From an uncultured bacterium (GTDB lineage: Bacteria > Myxococcota_A > Bradymonadia > Bradymonadales > Bradymonadaceae), in NCBI GenBank assembly GCA_937981985.1, contig CALJNB010000004.1, forward strand, positions 1 to 64,000: a stretch of DNA of 64,000 nt. Reading direction: 5' to 3'. Shown here one piece after another: positions 52,318 to 62,675 of this stretch. The notes beneath the pieces are model-generated. The model was given only the letters and a program-made list of their open reading frames with translations. It did no database searches and had not been told where the DNA came from. Within the stretch, counting starts at the first letter, position 1; the number at the start of each line of letters is the position of its first letter. Position numbers and translations under genes: made by a program.

Positions 52318-54981
52318 CTAAGGTTTTTCGTCGGGAATATCGTAAACAGTGCGAAACCCAACACTGGTCGATCGCGTTTTGCTGATGACGAAAACACGGC
52401 TTGCGATGCGACAGCTTCGAGCATCTTGGTTCCAAGCTCCACCACGAATGGGTTGTTGGAGATTCTCGGGCGGAAAACCGCCAACCCACTCTCGGACTCC
52501 GCCTGCCATGTCCCGAATCCCGTAAGGTGAACGATCTTTTTTGAACGCACCAACGGGTTCTATTTGAGAAAGTGCACGGCGAGACGAGCGCATCTTGCAA
52601 AAAGTCGGGTCGAAAGAGTCGCCCCAGGGGAAAAAGCGTCCGTCGGTACCACCAGCAGCTTTTTCCCATTCTAGTTCGGTAGGCAAGCGTAAGCGGCGTC
52701 CGATTTTTTGAGATTTCCACGCGCAATACGCCAAGGCGTCCTCATATCGGACCCCTATCACCGGCAATTTCCAATCGTGTCCCTCGCCAATCGGGTAACG
52801 TTGTCTTGCTGGTCCCTCAATCAAAATGGGGCGAGGAACGAAACGCTCTAGTGCTTCGTCTCTGGAAACGAGTAAACCTTCAGCGGCTCTTGTTTGAGGT
52901 GCGCGTTCAAGCGCGAGTTTCTTGTCGTTCAAATATATCTCATCTACCATCTCGAGGTATTCCTCAAAGGTCACCGGAAAGGTTTGGCAAAAGATACTTT
53001 CCACGAATTCGATGCTTTGTTCTCGGGCATCAAAAGCTTCTTTGTCGCCGCCACAAATCATGTTGCCCTCGTGAATATATTGGTAATCGCTATGCCAGAT
53101 GTCATCGGCAGGAAGGTCGATTTGAATGTCGAAAAAGTTCCCTTCTTGAATATGTATGGGGATAATAAATTCGAATTCTAAATGCTGAAATCGCGCAACG
53201 AAGGACGCCGGATCCAATTGTGTTATTTCGGCCGGAGAGTTGTAATTTCCTACAGATTTAAGCGGGCGCAAAATACGATCAAGTGACATGAGCTCTCGAA
53301 GCTCAAAACTTAGGTTCTGAGGCTGGGTCTGGATTGCTAAACTTCCTTTGGTTTTTAGTCCAGCCGCTTTGGTTCCATCATCATAACGTAGCGCTAAGGT
53401 TTCGTTATAGATCGCTTCGACATAGTTGCGATGCTTTATGGCACTGCCTCGCTTGTGCCAGTACAAATCTGACAAGCCTCGTCGTGCTGACGCGTCGTCT
53501 GGATTGAGCGCTATGGCTTGTAAATAATGTGAGATTGCCTCTCCAAAAACGCGTGAACGTTCTATTTTGGTTGTTTTTATTTTATCTTCAATCGACCAAA
53601 GTTCGAGCTTAGATTCCACTGATTCCCAACCTTGGAAACCTTGTTGGGCCAAACGATGGCTTTCGGTCAATTGAGCTATCGTTTTGCTTAGCGCTGTATA
53701 TAGCTTGGCTGCACTTTCACCGGAGATACGTTTTTCGTCACCTTGCCGTTGTTGAGAACCGTCCAACCATCGCTGGAGTTCGTTGGAAAAGTCCCGCGCC
53801 GAAGCGTGCCGTTTTTTGGGGTCGGAAGACATCGCTTTAAGACAGGTCTTTTCCAGGGCTTCGGGCACTGTTAATTTCGGAGCGCGTTCTGAGGGCGATG
53901 GAAAACGACCTTCGGCGACATGTTCCATGATATCGGCGGGGGAGGCTCCTCCGAATGGAGACTGAAAAGTAAGGACTTCATAAAGGACGACCCCAAGCGA
54001 ATAAATATCGCTTAATGCGTTTACGTTTTTTAGCTCACCCCGGGCTTGTTCGGGGGACATGTAAGCTGGCGTCCCAAGTGTATAATCGCCAGTTTCAGGA
54101 ATCGCGTTTTTAATCTTTTTGGAGTTCGCGAGTCCCCAATCTGTAAGGAGTACTTCTCCGAAATCACCGAGCATAATATTGTCCGGCTTGACGTCTCTAT
54201 GGACGACTCCGCGAGAGTGCGCGTAACCGAGAGCTTCGCTAACCCGTAAGATAACGGTTATGAGACGATTGAATGCGTACCGTTTTTTCGTGTTTGAGTG
54301 TTGGTTTTCCGAATGGGCTCTGATTGCATCCCTAAAGGTTTGAGGTCGCACTTCTCTCATCGTGTAAAAGAGTTCCCCAGTTTCCAATTTTCCAACATCG
54401 TAAATCGGGACGATATTCGGATGTTCGAGTTGGGCTGTAATTTGTGCCTCAAAGCGAAAGCGACGCAAAGCTACTCGGTCTTTATTTCTCGAAGTAGGAA
54501 ATAGTTTCATCGCGACGTTTCGATCAAGTTGTTTATCGAAGGCTCGTATCACGCTGCCGCCGCCACCTTCACCGAGAATGTCTCCGAGAACATAGCGATT
54601 TGCATCGGCAACCCGAGAAATCGGTAGAACATCTATTTGAGTTACAGCTCTAAAAGGTTTCGTTGGCTTTAAGGCCCGTTTGGGGGATTGGACGTTTTTC
54701 AAAAAAGTCGTTGTTTTTTCGTCAGTAAATCCTTGATTCCCATTTGGTTTATTCTCACCGTCTACTTCGTTGAGTTCGAATTCCTTTTTCTCTACGACCT
54801 TTTTACATTCTTCAAATTGATTGGGGTCTAGCCAGCCTCTCCTCGACCAATCTATTTCAGTGTTGTTTTCGTTCGTGAGCGACGAGATAATTTCGACGAA
54901 AATATCTGGAGTAAGAAATGATCGATGAAAAGCTGCAACCGCTATTTTACGGTATTTTTCGTTGATATGTGAGGATGCCAT
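52318..54981 (-). CDS. Ser/Thr protein kinase fused to a formylglycine-generating-enzyme (FGE) domain
   Basis: An 887-residue soluble protein. The kinase domain (about 135-410) has LGEGGGGSVIRAF, VAMKLF, HRDVKPDNIML, a DWG in place of DFG (LTDWGLA) and GTPAYMSPEQA, so it should be active. A helical region follows (about 430-600) with a TPR-like repeat. The last 190 residues are an FGE/SUMF1-like domain (LRLPTELEWEKAAGG, FPWGD, IRGGAWNQDA, VGFRTVYD). Such kinase-FGE fusions are common in myxobacteria-like and planctomycete genomes. The N-terminal 110 residues are unique. Target unknown. Confidence 0.9.
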   Translation of the reverse strand: MASSHINEKYRKIAVAAFHRSFLTPDIFVEIISSLTNENNTEIDWSRRGWLDPNQFEECKKVVEKKEFELNEVDGENKPNGNQGFTDEKTTTFLKNVQSPKRALKPTKPFRAVTQIDVLPISRVADANRYVLGDILGEGGGGSVIRAFDKQLDRNVAMKLFPTSRNKDRVALRRFRFEAQITAQLEHPNIVPIYDVGKLETGELFYTMREVRPQTFRDAIRAHSENQHSNTKKRYAFNRLITVILRVSEALGYAHSRGVVHRDVKPDNIMLGDFGEVLLTDWGLANSKKIKNAIPETGDYTLGTPAYMSPEQARGELKNVNALSDIYSLGVVLYEVLTFQSPFGGASPADIMEHVAEGRFPSPSERAPKLTVPEALEKTCLKAMSSDPKKRHASARDFSNELQRWLDGSQQRQGDEKRISGESAAKLYTALSKTIAQLTESHRLAQQGFQGWESVESKLELWSIEDKIKTTKIERSRVFGEAISHYLQAIALNPDDASARRGLSDLYWHKRGSAIKHRNYVEAIYNETLALRYDDGTKAAGLKTKGSLAIQTQPQNLSFELRELMSLDRILRPLKSVGNYNSPAEITQLDPASFVARFQHLEFEFIIPIHIQEGNFFDIQIDLPADDIWHSDYQYIHEGNMICGGDKEAFDAREQSIEFVESIFCQTFPVTFEEYLEMVDEIYLNDKKLALERAPQTRAAEGLLVSRDEALERFVPRPILIEGPARQRYPIGEGHDWKLPVIGVRYEDALAYCAWKSQKIGRRLRLPTELEWEKAAGGTDGRFFPWGDSFDPTFCKMRSSRRALSQIEPVGAFKKDRSPYGIRDMAGGVREWVGGFPPENLQQPIRGGAWNQDARSCRIASRVFVISKTRSTSVGFRTVYDIPDEKP

Positions 54982-55122
54982 GTCGCATGATACGTAATTT
55001 TGTATTTCACGACAATTGCCTTTTCTTAGGGTTCTGTTTTGCTACGGTGTGTGGACAGATGTGGTCCGCATGGGTCGACGAAAGCCGCGGGTCGTTGAAT
55101 TACAATAGTTACGGGAATCAAA

Positions 55123-55575
55123 ATGAGTAAACAACAATTAGGGTTAGCGCCCTATTTAGTAGTCCAGGGTGCTTCGGATGCTTTAGCTTTCTATGCGAAG
55201 GTTTTTGGTGCGCGTGAAATTCGGCGGATAATGGCGTTCGAGAAGGTGATGTATGCCGAAGTCGAAATAGGGGATTCGACCATGATGATTTCTGACGAGT
55301 ATCCCGATTTCGGACTCAGTGGTCCGCAGTCGTTGGGTGGGTCTCCTGTTTCACTTCACCTTTATGTAGAAGACGCCGATCAAATTTTCGAAAAGGCTAT
55401 CCAAGCGGGGGCGACGATGATCAAGCCCGTGGAGAATCAATTTTTCGGTGACCGACATGGTCAGGTTAAAGATCCTTTCGGGTACACATGGACGATCGCA
55501 ACCCGCATAGAAGAAATTTCAAACGCTCTTTTTCAAGAAAAAATGGACGCGGTTTTCAACCAGGGCAAATCATGA
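55123..55575 (+). CDS. VOC (glyoxalase/PhnB-like) protein
   Basis: A 150-residue protein with the two beta-alpha-beta-beta-beta units of the vicinal-oxygen-chelate family (LAPYLVVQGASDALAFYAKVFGA; DPFGYTWTIATRIEE). It resembles the PhnB-like group. Substrate unknown. It overlaps the start of the next VOC gene by four bases. Confidence 0.75.
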   Translation: MSKQQLGLAPYLVVQGASDALAFYAKVFGAREIRRIMAFEKVMYAEVEIGDSTMMISDEYPDFGLSGPQSLGGSPVSLHLYVEDADQIFEKAIQAGATMIKPVENQFFGDRHGQVKDPFGYTWTIATRIEEISNALFQEKMDAVFNQGKS

Positions 55576-55970
55576 GTACGGTTTCAATTATAGCCGTTGA
55601 GGATGTAGAAGCGACTTCCTTAGTCTTACAAGAGTTATTTGATTGGAAAAGTTCTCACGGAGGTCCGGAGTTCGATGATTTAGTCGATAAAAATAATCGG
55701 TCGGTATTATGGCTTCATAGTTTTGAGGCAGATGACCACAAACGATTTAGAGGAGCTAAAAACAAAGAACGCGGAGTCGGTTCTTCACTCTATGTGCTGG
55801 TGGAGGATATTGAGGCCACCTACGTGAAGGCTCAATCCAAATTGGAGAGTATCAGTATTGTTGAGGAGTTATTTCTTAACACAAACGCCCAGTTTCAAGA
55901 ATTCACATTCAAGTTAAAGGATGGCTATCAATTCACAGCGTGCGAAAAAGGTCCTTACTTAAAAATATGA
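55572..55970 (+). CDS. VOC family protein
   Basis: A 132-residue protein in the same superfamily (VSIIAVEDVEATSLVLQELF; YVLVEDIEATYVKAQ). ATG 55572 overlaps the stop of the upstream VOC gene (ATGA), so the two may form a heteromer. No enzyme activity can be assigned. Confidence 0.65.
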   Translation: MSTVSIIAVEDVEATSLVLQELFDWKSSHGGPEFDDLVDKNNRSVLWLHSFEADDHKRFRGAKNKERGVGSSLYVLVEDIEATYVKAQSKLESISIVEELFLNTNAQFQEFTFKLKDGYQFTACEKGPYLKI

Positions 55971-56022
55971 GGTTAAGAACCTTATTCGATGAATTCCGAA
56001 CGGTTCGGCCTGAATCCTGAAT

Positions 56023-56520
56023 TTACGCGAAGAATTCCAGCACACGTTCGTGTTCAGTGATGTGGGAACGGGGTGCCTTTAAAGTTGCGGTATGACCGCT
56101 TGGCTCAAATCCCCAGCGGGCATAGAAAGAAATTGCCGCGCTATTATAGTCGCCAACTTCTAGGCGGGCGCGAAGAAAACCTTGTTCTTTTGCGATCGAG
56201 ATGCATTTTTCCATCATTGTATCGCCAACGCCTTGGCCTCTAGCAGTTGGTGTTACCCAAACGCTGAAAATACCAACACTTTCAGCGTCTTCCCAGTGCG
56301 GCGCCAACGTAACAATTCCAACATCTTGTTGATCAAATGATGCTATCAACGTTGTAGCATCCGATTGGAGACGGCTTTTCCAGAAGCTGGGACTTTGATT
56401 TAGCTCTTCAACTAATGTTGAACCGAAAGCATCGGGATCAGATTGCAGAGCTTGTAATCTAATCGTTCTAAATCTGTCCCAATCAACGGCTAGAACACGT
56501 TGTATTGTTAATCTTTGCAC
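56023..56520 (-). CDS. GNAT N-acetyltransferase
   Basis: A 165-residue acetyl-CoA-dependent acetyltransferase. The core motif A is VWVTPTARGQGVGDTMMEK and motif B is LEVGDYNSAAISFYARWGFEPSG. Substrate not predictable. It lies on the minus strand after the YdeI-like gene. Confidence 0.85.
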   Translation of the reverse strand: MQRLTIQRVLAVDWDRFRTIRLQALQSDPDAFGSTLVEELNQSPSFWKSRLQSDATTLIASFDQQDVGIVTLAPHWEDAESVGIFSVWVTPTARGQGVGDTMMEKCISIAKEQGFLRARLEVGDYNSAAISFYARWGFEPSGHTATLKAPRSHITEHERVLEFFA

Positions 56521-56546
56521 TGCGTCTCCATTAATAAGAAAGGACC

Positions 56547-57116
56547 TTAATGAAAATAGTCTTGATTGTTTAAGGTTGCGATGATGGCGTCTAGGCGTCT
56601 TTTTCGCGTTTCGATCTTTTTCGCAGTATGAAGACGATGATAGATCGTAAATAGGTTCTTTCGATTGAGCGTTTCGTAGTGTTGTTTAGCGACTGGATGA
56701 GTCTCTAAAGTCTCAAGAAAGTCGGCCGGAATAACCATGTCGGCCGATCCAGCGTATGCGTTTTCCCAACGCCCATCTTCTATAGCTGCGTTCACATGAG
56801 ACAAGCCAGCCGGTTGCATGCGTCCTTCGTCGATCAACTCTTGTACATGGCGACAATTCTTCTTAGACCAATTCGATTTTGGTCGTCTCGGGGTCAGGCG
56901 CTGAAGGTAAGAGTTGTCATCCAAAGATTTCTTTTGGCTATCGATCCACCCCCAAATGATGGATGCGATGACACAGTCATTCCAGTCGACGCTAGGTATA
57001 CCTGATTTTTTTTTGAAAATTTTCACCCAAAGCTCGTGTTTGGTTTCGTGATGATTCTCGAGCCAGCTCTCAAGCTCGGACGCGTTTTCAAAAGACTTTA
57101 TTTCGGGTTCGGTCAT
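56547..57116 (-). CDS. YdeI/OmpD-associated family protein
   Basis: A 189-residue protein typical of the YdeI family: ELWVKIFKKKSG, WNDCVIASIIWGWIDSQKKSLDD, QRLTPRRPKSNWSKKN. The function of these proteins is not established. I chose ATG 57116 because GGAAG lies just upstream; the frame continues to 57149. Confidence 0.8.
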   Translation of the reverse strand: MTEPEIKSFENASELESWLENHHETKHELWVKIFKKKSGIPSVDWNDCVIASIIWGWIDSQKKSLDDNSYLQRLTPRRPKSNWSKKNCRHVQELIDEGRMQPAGLSHVNAAIEDGRWENAYAGSADMVIPADFLETLETHPVAKQHYETLNRKNLFTIYHRLHTAKKIETRKRRLDAIIATLNNQDYFH

Positions 57117-57285
57117 CTTAATCTTCCGGTTCATTCGATGCGGGCTCAATGGAAGCGTATTCGATCCTTACATCATCGTCATCCCTCTTTGGTCTTTGTA
57201 AGTAAAGAGCCTTTATTTTTATGAGTCCGTCAAATATACCTCGATCAACGTTGATGTTAGCTATCGACACATCCTAGGATATTCC

Positions 57286-57576
57286 ATGATCGACGAAAGC
57301 CAAGTACTTAAAATGGCAAAACTTTCTAAGTTAGAACTATCAACAACCGAAGCTTCGGCCCATCAGGAGACTCTTCGGCAGATTCTCGATTATATCCAAA
57401 ACCTAGATGAGGTGGATACCGACGGCGTAGAACCTACGATTCACCCCGTCTCGGTGGGTATGAATTTGCGCGATGATGTTGTTACTGATGTGTTGACTCG
57501 CGACGAGGTTCTTCAGAACGCTCCAGCAATGCAAGACGGTAAGTTCGTCGTCCCAAAAATGATAGGGGATTCGTAA
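57286..57576 (+). CDS. gatC: Asp-tRNA(Asn)/Glu-tRNA(Gln) amidotransferase subunit C
   Basis: A 96-residue subunit that stabilises the GatA-GatB complex. [13 protein letters not shown] and [15 protein letters not shown] are the family landmarks. It overlaps gatA by a single base (TAATG). First gene of gatC-gatA-gatB-mtnA. Confidence 0.92.
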   Translation: MIDESQVLKMAKLSKLELSTTEASAHQETLRQILDYIQNLDEVDTDGVEPTIHPVSVGMNLRDDVVTDVLTRDEVLQNAPAMQDGKFVVPKMIGDS

Positions 57577-58982
57577 TGGATTTATCTTTTGATACACTTC
57601 GAAAATCATACGAAGGAGGTGAACCCCTTAGTTCGGTTCTTTCGCCGTTACAGCTTCGGTGCGAAGAAAACCAACACAACTCCTTCATAACTCTCCCCGA
57701 AATTAAATATCAAGATTTCGACCCGACTAAGAAGTTGTCGGGAATTCCGATAGCGATTAAGGACAATATTTGCACGAAAGGAATTCGAACAACAGCAGCA
57801 AGTAAGATCCTTGACCGCTTTATTCCGCCTTATGACGCCACGGTTATAAAAAGATTAAACGCGGCCGGTGCTGTTCTTGTCGGGAAGACAAATATGGACG
57901 AGTTCGCGATGGGATCATCCAACGAAAATTCGGCTTTCGGAAAAGTTCTAAACGCCGCAAATCCAGACTACGTTCCCGGTGGGTCGTCGGGAGGAAGTGC
58001 GACCGCAGTAGCGGCTCAATTGTGTTCGGCGGCTCTTGGTTCGGATACAGGCGGAAGTATTCGCCAGCCCGCAAGTTTTTCCGGAGTCGTTGGAATGAAG
58101 CCTACTTATGGTCGTGTTAGTCGCTACGGTCTAATAGCCTTTGCATCAAGCTTGGATCAGATTGGGCCAATTACTCATAATGTTCAAGATGCGGCAACCC
58201 TCTTAGAAGTCATATCAGGTTTTGATCCACACGATATGACGTCGTCTAGAGTTGAAGTACCTGGGTTTTCTAAATTTGTTGGAAGGGATATTGAAGGGAT
58301 GCGCATTGGCGTACCAAAAGAATATTTCGACATAGATGGAAAGAACGTGAATTTAGATCCTGCTGTGCGTGAGACCACTCGGAAGTCTATTGAGTCACTC
58401 AGACAACAAGGGGCGGAAGTTTCATCTGTGTCCCTTCCTCATACCAAGTACGCTGTGTCGGTTTACTATCTCATTGCGACGGCGGAAGCGTCTTCGAATC
58501 TTTCGCGTTTTGATGGAGTTCGATTCGGTCACCGAAGTGATGCTTCAGAGGACCTAAATAAAATGTACGAAAAATCTCGATCTGAGGGGTTTGGAGAAGA
58601 GGTGAAGCGAAGGATTATGCTGGGAACTTATGTTCTTTCGGCAGGGTTCTACGATGCGTACTACCGAAAAGCACAGCGTGTTCGCACGCTTATTAAGCGG
58701 GACTTTCAACAGGTTTTTGAGAAGGTGGATACTTTACTTACACCGGTGACTCCAAGTCCTGCATTTCGCTTTGGAGAAAAGTCACAAGATCCTTTGCAAA
58801 TGTACTTGGCCGATATTTTTACAATCAGCTGTAACCTTGCCGGTTTACCCGGGATGAGCGTTCCTTTTTCAGAGTCTGAAGAAGGGCTCCCAATCGGTGT
58901 GCAATTACTTGCTCCATGGTGGGAAGAGGGGCGACTTTTTCAGATAGGTCGGCAGTTGGAATTAGTTAGGGGTAACGCATGA
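57576..58982 (+). CDS. gatA: Asp-tRNA(Asn)/Glu-tRNA(Gln) amidotransferase subunit A
   Basis: A 468-residue amidase-signature enzyme that releases ammonia from glutamine and channels it to GatB for conversion of Glu-tRNA(Gln) or Asp-tRNA(Asn). The Ser-cisSer-Lys triad is visible: Lys in IAIKDNICT and the Ser pair in [10 protein letters not shown] ... [12 protein letters not shown]. Length is normal. It overlaps gatB by four bases. Confidence 0.95.
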   Translation: MDLSFDTLRKSYEGGEPLSSVLSPLQLRCEENQHNSFITLPEIKYQDFDPTKKLSGIPIAIKDNICTKGIRTTAASKILDRFIPPYDATVIKRLNAAGAVLVGKTNMDEFAMGSSNENSAFGKVLNAANPDYVPGGSSGGSATAVAAQLCSAALGSDTGGSIRQPASFSGVVGMKPTYGRVSRYGLIAFASSLDQIGPITHNVQDAATLLEVISGFDPHDMTSSRVEVPGFSKFVGRDIEGMRIGVPKEYFDIDGKNVNLDPAVRETTRKSIESLRQQGAEVSSVSLPHTKYAVSVYYLIATAEASSNLSRFDGVRFGHRSDASEDLNKMYEKSRSEGFGEEVKRRIMLGTYVLSAGFYDAYYRKAQRVRTLIKRDFQQVFEKVDTLLTPVTPSPAFRFGEKSQDPLQMYLADIFTISCNLAGLPGMSVPFSESEEGLPIGVQLLAPWWEEGRLFQIGRQLELVRGNA

Positions 58983-60412
58983 GTGATTGGGAGATTGTCA
59001 TCGGGTGTGAGGTTCATTGTCAGTTAGCCACACAGACTAAAATATTTAGCAGCGCACCGACTCTGTTTGGAAGAGTTGCTAATTCTCAGGTGGCTTCGGT
59101 GGATCTAGGTCTTCCGGGAGTACTTCCCGTCCTGAACGAAAAAGTAATTGACTACGCGATGCGTACCGGATTGGCATTGAACTGTAGGATTAACCAGTAT
59201 AACGAGTTTGCACGTAAGAACTATTTCTATCCGGATTTACCCAAAGGTTATCAAATTAGTCAGGCTGAGTTGCCGATTTGTGAACATGGTCATTTAGATA
59301 TCAATATCGAGGAACGTCAGAAAAGGATTGGAATTACTCGCATCCATATGGAAGAAGACGCTGGAAAATCGCAGCACTTAAGTGGTAAACCTGTCTCCCT
59401 TATTGACCTCAATCGAGCCGGTACTCCGCTGATAGAAATTGTATCTGAGCCCGATATGAGTTCGGCCGAAGAGGTCGTCGCTTATCTGAAAGAACTTCGT
59501 TCGATTGTGATCTATCTTGGTGTTTGTGATGGAAATATGGAAGAGGGCTCTTTCAGATGTGATGCTAACGTTTCGGTTAGAAAGAAAGGTGCGCAGTTAG
59601 GCACGCGATGCGAATTGAAGAACATCAACTCCTTTAAGTTCATTAAAGACGCGATAAAGTACGAAGCATTTCGCCAAATCGAATTGATTGAATCCGGTGG
59701 CGTTGTTCATCAAGAAACCAGACTCTATAATCCCGACCGCGGAATAACTTTTACGATGCGCACAAAAGAGGACGCGCACGACTATCGGTATTTTCCGGAT
59801 CCGGATCTCCCCTCGGTTATAATAAGTGACGCACAATTGGAAGCAGCAAGAACGAGTCTGCCCGAGTTACCTGCTCAAAAACGACAGCGGTATTCAGATT
59901 CCTTTTCGTTGAGTCTCTACGATGCTTCTATTCTCGCTGCCGATTTGAACGTCGCGAGCTATTTCGAACAATGCGTCTCATCGTTTTCGATAACTCCAAA
60001 AGTAACAGCAAACTGGATTATCAATGAAGTTCTTCGGGAAACCAATCCAAGTGAAATTGCTGATTTTACAATTTCACCCGTGCGTTTATCCGGACTCATT
60101 TCATTATTAGATGAAAAAATCATTAACGGCAAAATCGCAAAAGTTGTTTTCGAAAAGATGCTCACACAATCTGAACCAGCGATCGAAATTGTAGAGGCTC
60201 AGGGGCTTAAACAAGTTACCGATACCGGGGCCATAGAGGTCGTTATCAATCAATTGATCAAAGACAATCCAGAAAAGGTTCTTCAGTTTTTAGAAAAGCC
60301 CAAAATGTTAGGTTGGTTTGTCGGCCAGGTGATGAAAGCGATGAAAGGAAAGGCGAATCCACAAATCGTCAACGATCTTTTGATTCAAAAGTTAAACACG
60401 GACGGAAAATGA
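58979..60412 (+). CDS. gatB: Asp-tRNA(Asn)/Glu-tRNA(Gln) amidotransferase subunit B
   Basis: A 477-residue tRNA-binding subunit that activates the misacylated residue. [41 protein letters not shown] and [10 protein letters not shown] are the family motifs. A C-terminal YqeY-like helical domain is complete. It overlaps mtnA by four bases. Confidence 0.95.
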   Translation: MSDWEIVIGCEVHCQLATQTKIFSSAPTLFGRVANSQVASVDLGLPGVLPVLNEKVIDYAMRTGLALNCRINQYNEFARKNYFYPDLPKGYQISQAELPICEHGHLDINIEERQKRIGITRIHMEEDAGKSQHLSGKPVSLIDLNRAGTPLIEIVSEPDMSSAEEVVAYLKELRSIVIYLGVCDGNMEEGSFRCDANVSVRKKGAQLGTRCELKNINSFKFIKDAIKYEAFRQIELIESGGVVHQETRLYNPDRGITFTMRTKEDAHDYRYFPDPDLPSVIISDAQLEAARTSLPELPAQKRQRYSDSFSLSLYDASILAADLNVASYFEQCVSSFSITPKVTANWIINEVLRETNPSEIADFTISPVRLSGLISLLDEKIINGKIAKVVFEKMLTQSEPAIEIVEAQGLKQVTDTGAIEVVINQLIKDNPEKVLQFLEKPKMLGWFVGQVMKAMKGKANPQIVNDLLIQKLNTDGK

Positions 60413-61410
60413 AAAGCGAAGTAGTGCCTATTCGAATGGTTAATGAAGATACATTCTTCATAGAAATGATAGACCAAAAAGAATTACCCCAAAATGAAAT
60501 ATGGGTTGCCTGCAAAACCGTTGAAGACGTCGCAGATGCGATTCGTTCGATGGTGGTTCGTGGTGCGCCAGCAATCGGCATCGCTGCGGCATACGGTGTA
60601 TTATTTGCGATAAGGGACCATGGAAAAGAGAGTTTCGATAAGTATGCCCGTTTATTAGGTCAGACGCGTCCAACAGCGGTTAATCTTTTTTGGGCAATTG
60701 ACCGAATGAAGACCGTTGTTGAAGACTACGAGGGCCGAGACCTCGCAGGCCGACTGAAGGTTGAAGCTGATTTGATTTTTGAAGAGGATAGGGAGAACAA
60801 CCTACGAATGGGTGATCAAGCGCAATCTCTTTTTACAAAACCTTCAAATATTTTGACACATTGTAACACCGGAGGACTGGCCACTGGAGGATTCGGTACC
60901 GCTTTAGGTATTATTCGCGCTGTACACCACGCCGGTAATTTAAAGAAAGTATGGGTGGACGAAACCCGCCCCTACCTGCAAGGCGCTAGATTAACGGCGT
61001 GGGAATGCATGAAGGATGACATTCCATCGACGCTGATCACAGATAATATGGCGGGTTACTTTATGCAAAAAGGTGAGGTCGATGCTGTTATCGTTGGTAC
61101 CGACCGCGTGGCGGCCAACGGTGATGTTGCAAATAAGATTGGGACCTATAGCCTCGCCGTTTTGTGTAAGTTTCACAACATTCCCTTTTACGTTGCCGCA
61201 CCTGTTTCGACAATCGATCCTAATACACCCACTGGTAAAGAGATTGTGATCGAACAGCGATCTTCAGAAGAGGTAACTCATGTGAGTGGGAAGTCGATTG
61301 CGCCTGAAGGTGTGAAGGTTTCTCACCCGGCCTTTGATGTAACGCCGGGTAATCTTGTAACAGCTATCATTACTGAAGACGGAATCTTCACATCGCCTTA
61401 CGCATTCTAA
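60409..61410 (+). CDS. mtnA: S-methyl-5-thioribose-1-phosphate isomerase
   Basis: A 333-residue methionine-salvage enzyme that isomerises methylthioribose-1-phosphate to methylthioribulose-1-phosphate. Motifs include VVRGAPAIGIAAAYG, THCNTGGLATGGFGTALG (catalytic Cys), VGTDRVAANGDVANKIGTY with the catalytic Asp, and VAAPVSTID. I chose ATG 60409, which overlaps the gatB stop (ATGA); a longer frame from 60313 lies inside gatB. No other salvage gene is in the window, but speD and speE upstream would produce the methylthioadenosine that this pathway recycles. Confidence 0.93.
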   Translation: MKSEVVPIRMVNEDTFFIEMIDQKELPQNEIWVACKTVEDVADAIRSMVVRGAPAIGIAAAYGVLFAIRDHGKESFDKYARLLGQTRPTAVNLFWAIDRMKTVVEDYEGRDLAGRLKVEADLIFEEDRENNLRMGDQAQSLFTKPSNILTHCNTGGLATGGFGTALGIIRAVHHAGNLKKVWVDETRPYLQGARLTAWECMKDDIPSTLITDNMAGYFMQKGEVDAVIVGTDRVAANGDVANKIGTYSLAVLCKFHNIPFYVAAPVSTIDPNTPTGKEIVIEQRSSEEVTHVSGKSIAPEGVKVSHPAFDVTPGNLVTAIITEDGIFTSPYAF

Positions 61411-61426
61411 CTATTTTATTCAGCTT

Positions 61427-62065
61427 CTAGTTAGGTCCGCCGCATGCTGCGGGGACTACGGGAAAGCTGCCGTTTGAACATATAAGGTTATCAGCATTGC
61501 ATTCAGCTGGCCCTTGCTGGATGGCCATCCGCGCTACGCATTTCTTCGTAACGTCATCACAAAAACTGGAAACACCTTTTTGACTGCTTTGCGGACAATC
61601 GTTAGCACTCCTGCATTCTTTTTTAGGTGTTGGTCGTTCTCCCGTTGCCGGTTTATCGTCTTCGAATCCGACCGGGCTATCGGTATTGTCGATGTTGCCG
61701 TCACCGTCGTTATCTTTTCCATCGCAAATTTCTGGCGCACCGGGGAAAACGGTATCACCGCCGTTTTCTGGATCGTCGTTCAGGTCTTCCATACAGCCTG
61801 AACCGTTTGCAGGTGTATTTATGCATTTATCACAAACGCTTGGGTTCTCGCCGGCTGCAAGAAAACCATCTCCATCTCCATCAAGATCTTCACACTTAAT
61901 CGCTTCGCCGGTCACAAATATGCAGACATTCTTTTTGCATTCATAACCGGACTGGCAATCATCTTTTTCCACACAACTAAATTGTTGTGGCTCGTCAGTA
62001 TTAAAATCGATCGAACATGATGAAAGAGAAAAAAGAGAAAAGATAAGGATGTGAGACCTGTTCAT
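61427..62065 (-). CDS. Cys-rich, Asp-rich lipoprotein
   Basis: About 212 residues. Lipoprotein signal peptide with lipobox LSSCS, then CVEKDDCQSGYECK, a Cys-rich region, and EICDGKDNDGDGNID. The last motif is the 'CDGxDND' unit often seen in MopE-like and EF-hand-like deltaproteobacterial surface proteins and may bind calcium. It follows its paralog with nine bases between stop and ATG. Function unknown. Confidence 0.7.
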   Translation of the reverse strand: MNRSHILIFSLFSLSSCSIDFNTDEPQQFSCVEKDDCQSGYECKKNVCIFVTGEAIKCEDLDGDGDGFLAAGENPSVCDKCINTPANGSGCMEDLNDDPENGGDTVFPGAPEICDGKDNDGDGNIDNTDSPVGFEDDKPATGERPTPKKECRSANDCPQSSQKGVSSFCDDVTKKCVARMAIQQGPAECNADNLICSNGSFPVVPAACGGPN

Positions 62066-62073
62066 GAATTTAC

Positions 62074-62652
62074 TCACTGACAAAACGCCGGAACTTCAGG
62101 AAATGCTCCATCGGTACAGTTTAGAACCGAACTATTGCAAGGACAAGGGTCAGGCGCATCGGCTCCGAAACAAATCGTTGTTCGCATCGTAGCCTCGCAG
62201 ATTTTTGAAGTGGGGTTGCAAAGAATAACGACACCTGGATTAGCGGTAGGGTCTACTGCCGCACAGTCATTGGCGCTATTACACGGGGTGCCGATGTTAT
62301 CAATGTTCCCATCTGAATCATTATCCTTGCCGTCACACTCTTCAGGAGCGTTCGGAAAGATAAATGGGTCGGTATCATCTGGATCTTCTTCACATTTGCT
62401 TTGAGTTTTGCACAGGTCGCAGTTTACACGGTCCGGACCGACCCCATATTTATCGCCGTCTGCATCAGGACATTTCGCAGGACCGGGTGTTTCAACTTCA
62501 CACGTATTGGAGGTGTTGCAAAAATATCCGGACTCGCAATCATCTTTGTCGTCACAACTAAATTTTTGCGGATCATCAATATTAAAACCGATTGAACAAG
62601 CCACTGCGGAAAAAGCGAAAAAAAGTAGAAAAGAAGCTTTGTGATTCATCAT
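62074..62652 (-). CDS. Cys-rich, Asp-rich lipoprotein (paralog)
   Basis: A 192-residue lipoprotein (lipobox SAVACS) with the same layout as its downstream neighbour: FSCDDKDDCESGYFC, EECDGKDNDSDGNID, and C-terminal Cys pairs (DPCPCNSS). The repeated 'CDGKDND' motif suggests calcium binding. It is upstream of the paralog and downstream of a third envelope gene on the same strand. Confidence 0.7.
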   Translation of the reverse strand: MMNHKASFLLFFAFSAVACSIGFNIDDPQKFSCDDKDDCESGYFCNTSNTCEVETPGPAKCPDADGDKYGVGPDRVNCDLCKTQSKCEEDPDDTDPFIFPNAPEECDGKDNDSDGNIDNIGTPCNSANDCAAVDPTANPGVVILCNPTSKICEATMRTTICFGADAPDPCPCNSSVLNCTDGAFPEVPAFCQ

Positions 62653-62675
62653 AAAAACCTAATCAAATACTGCTA

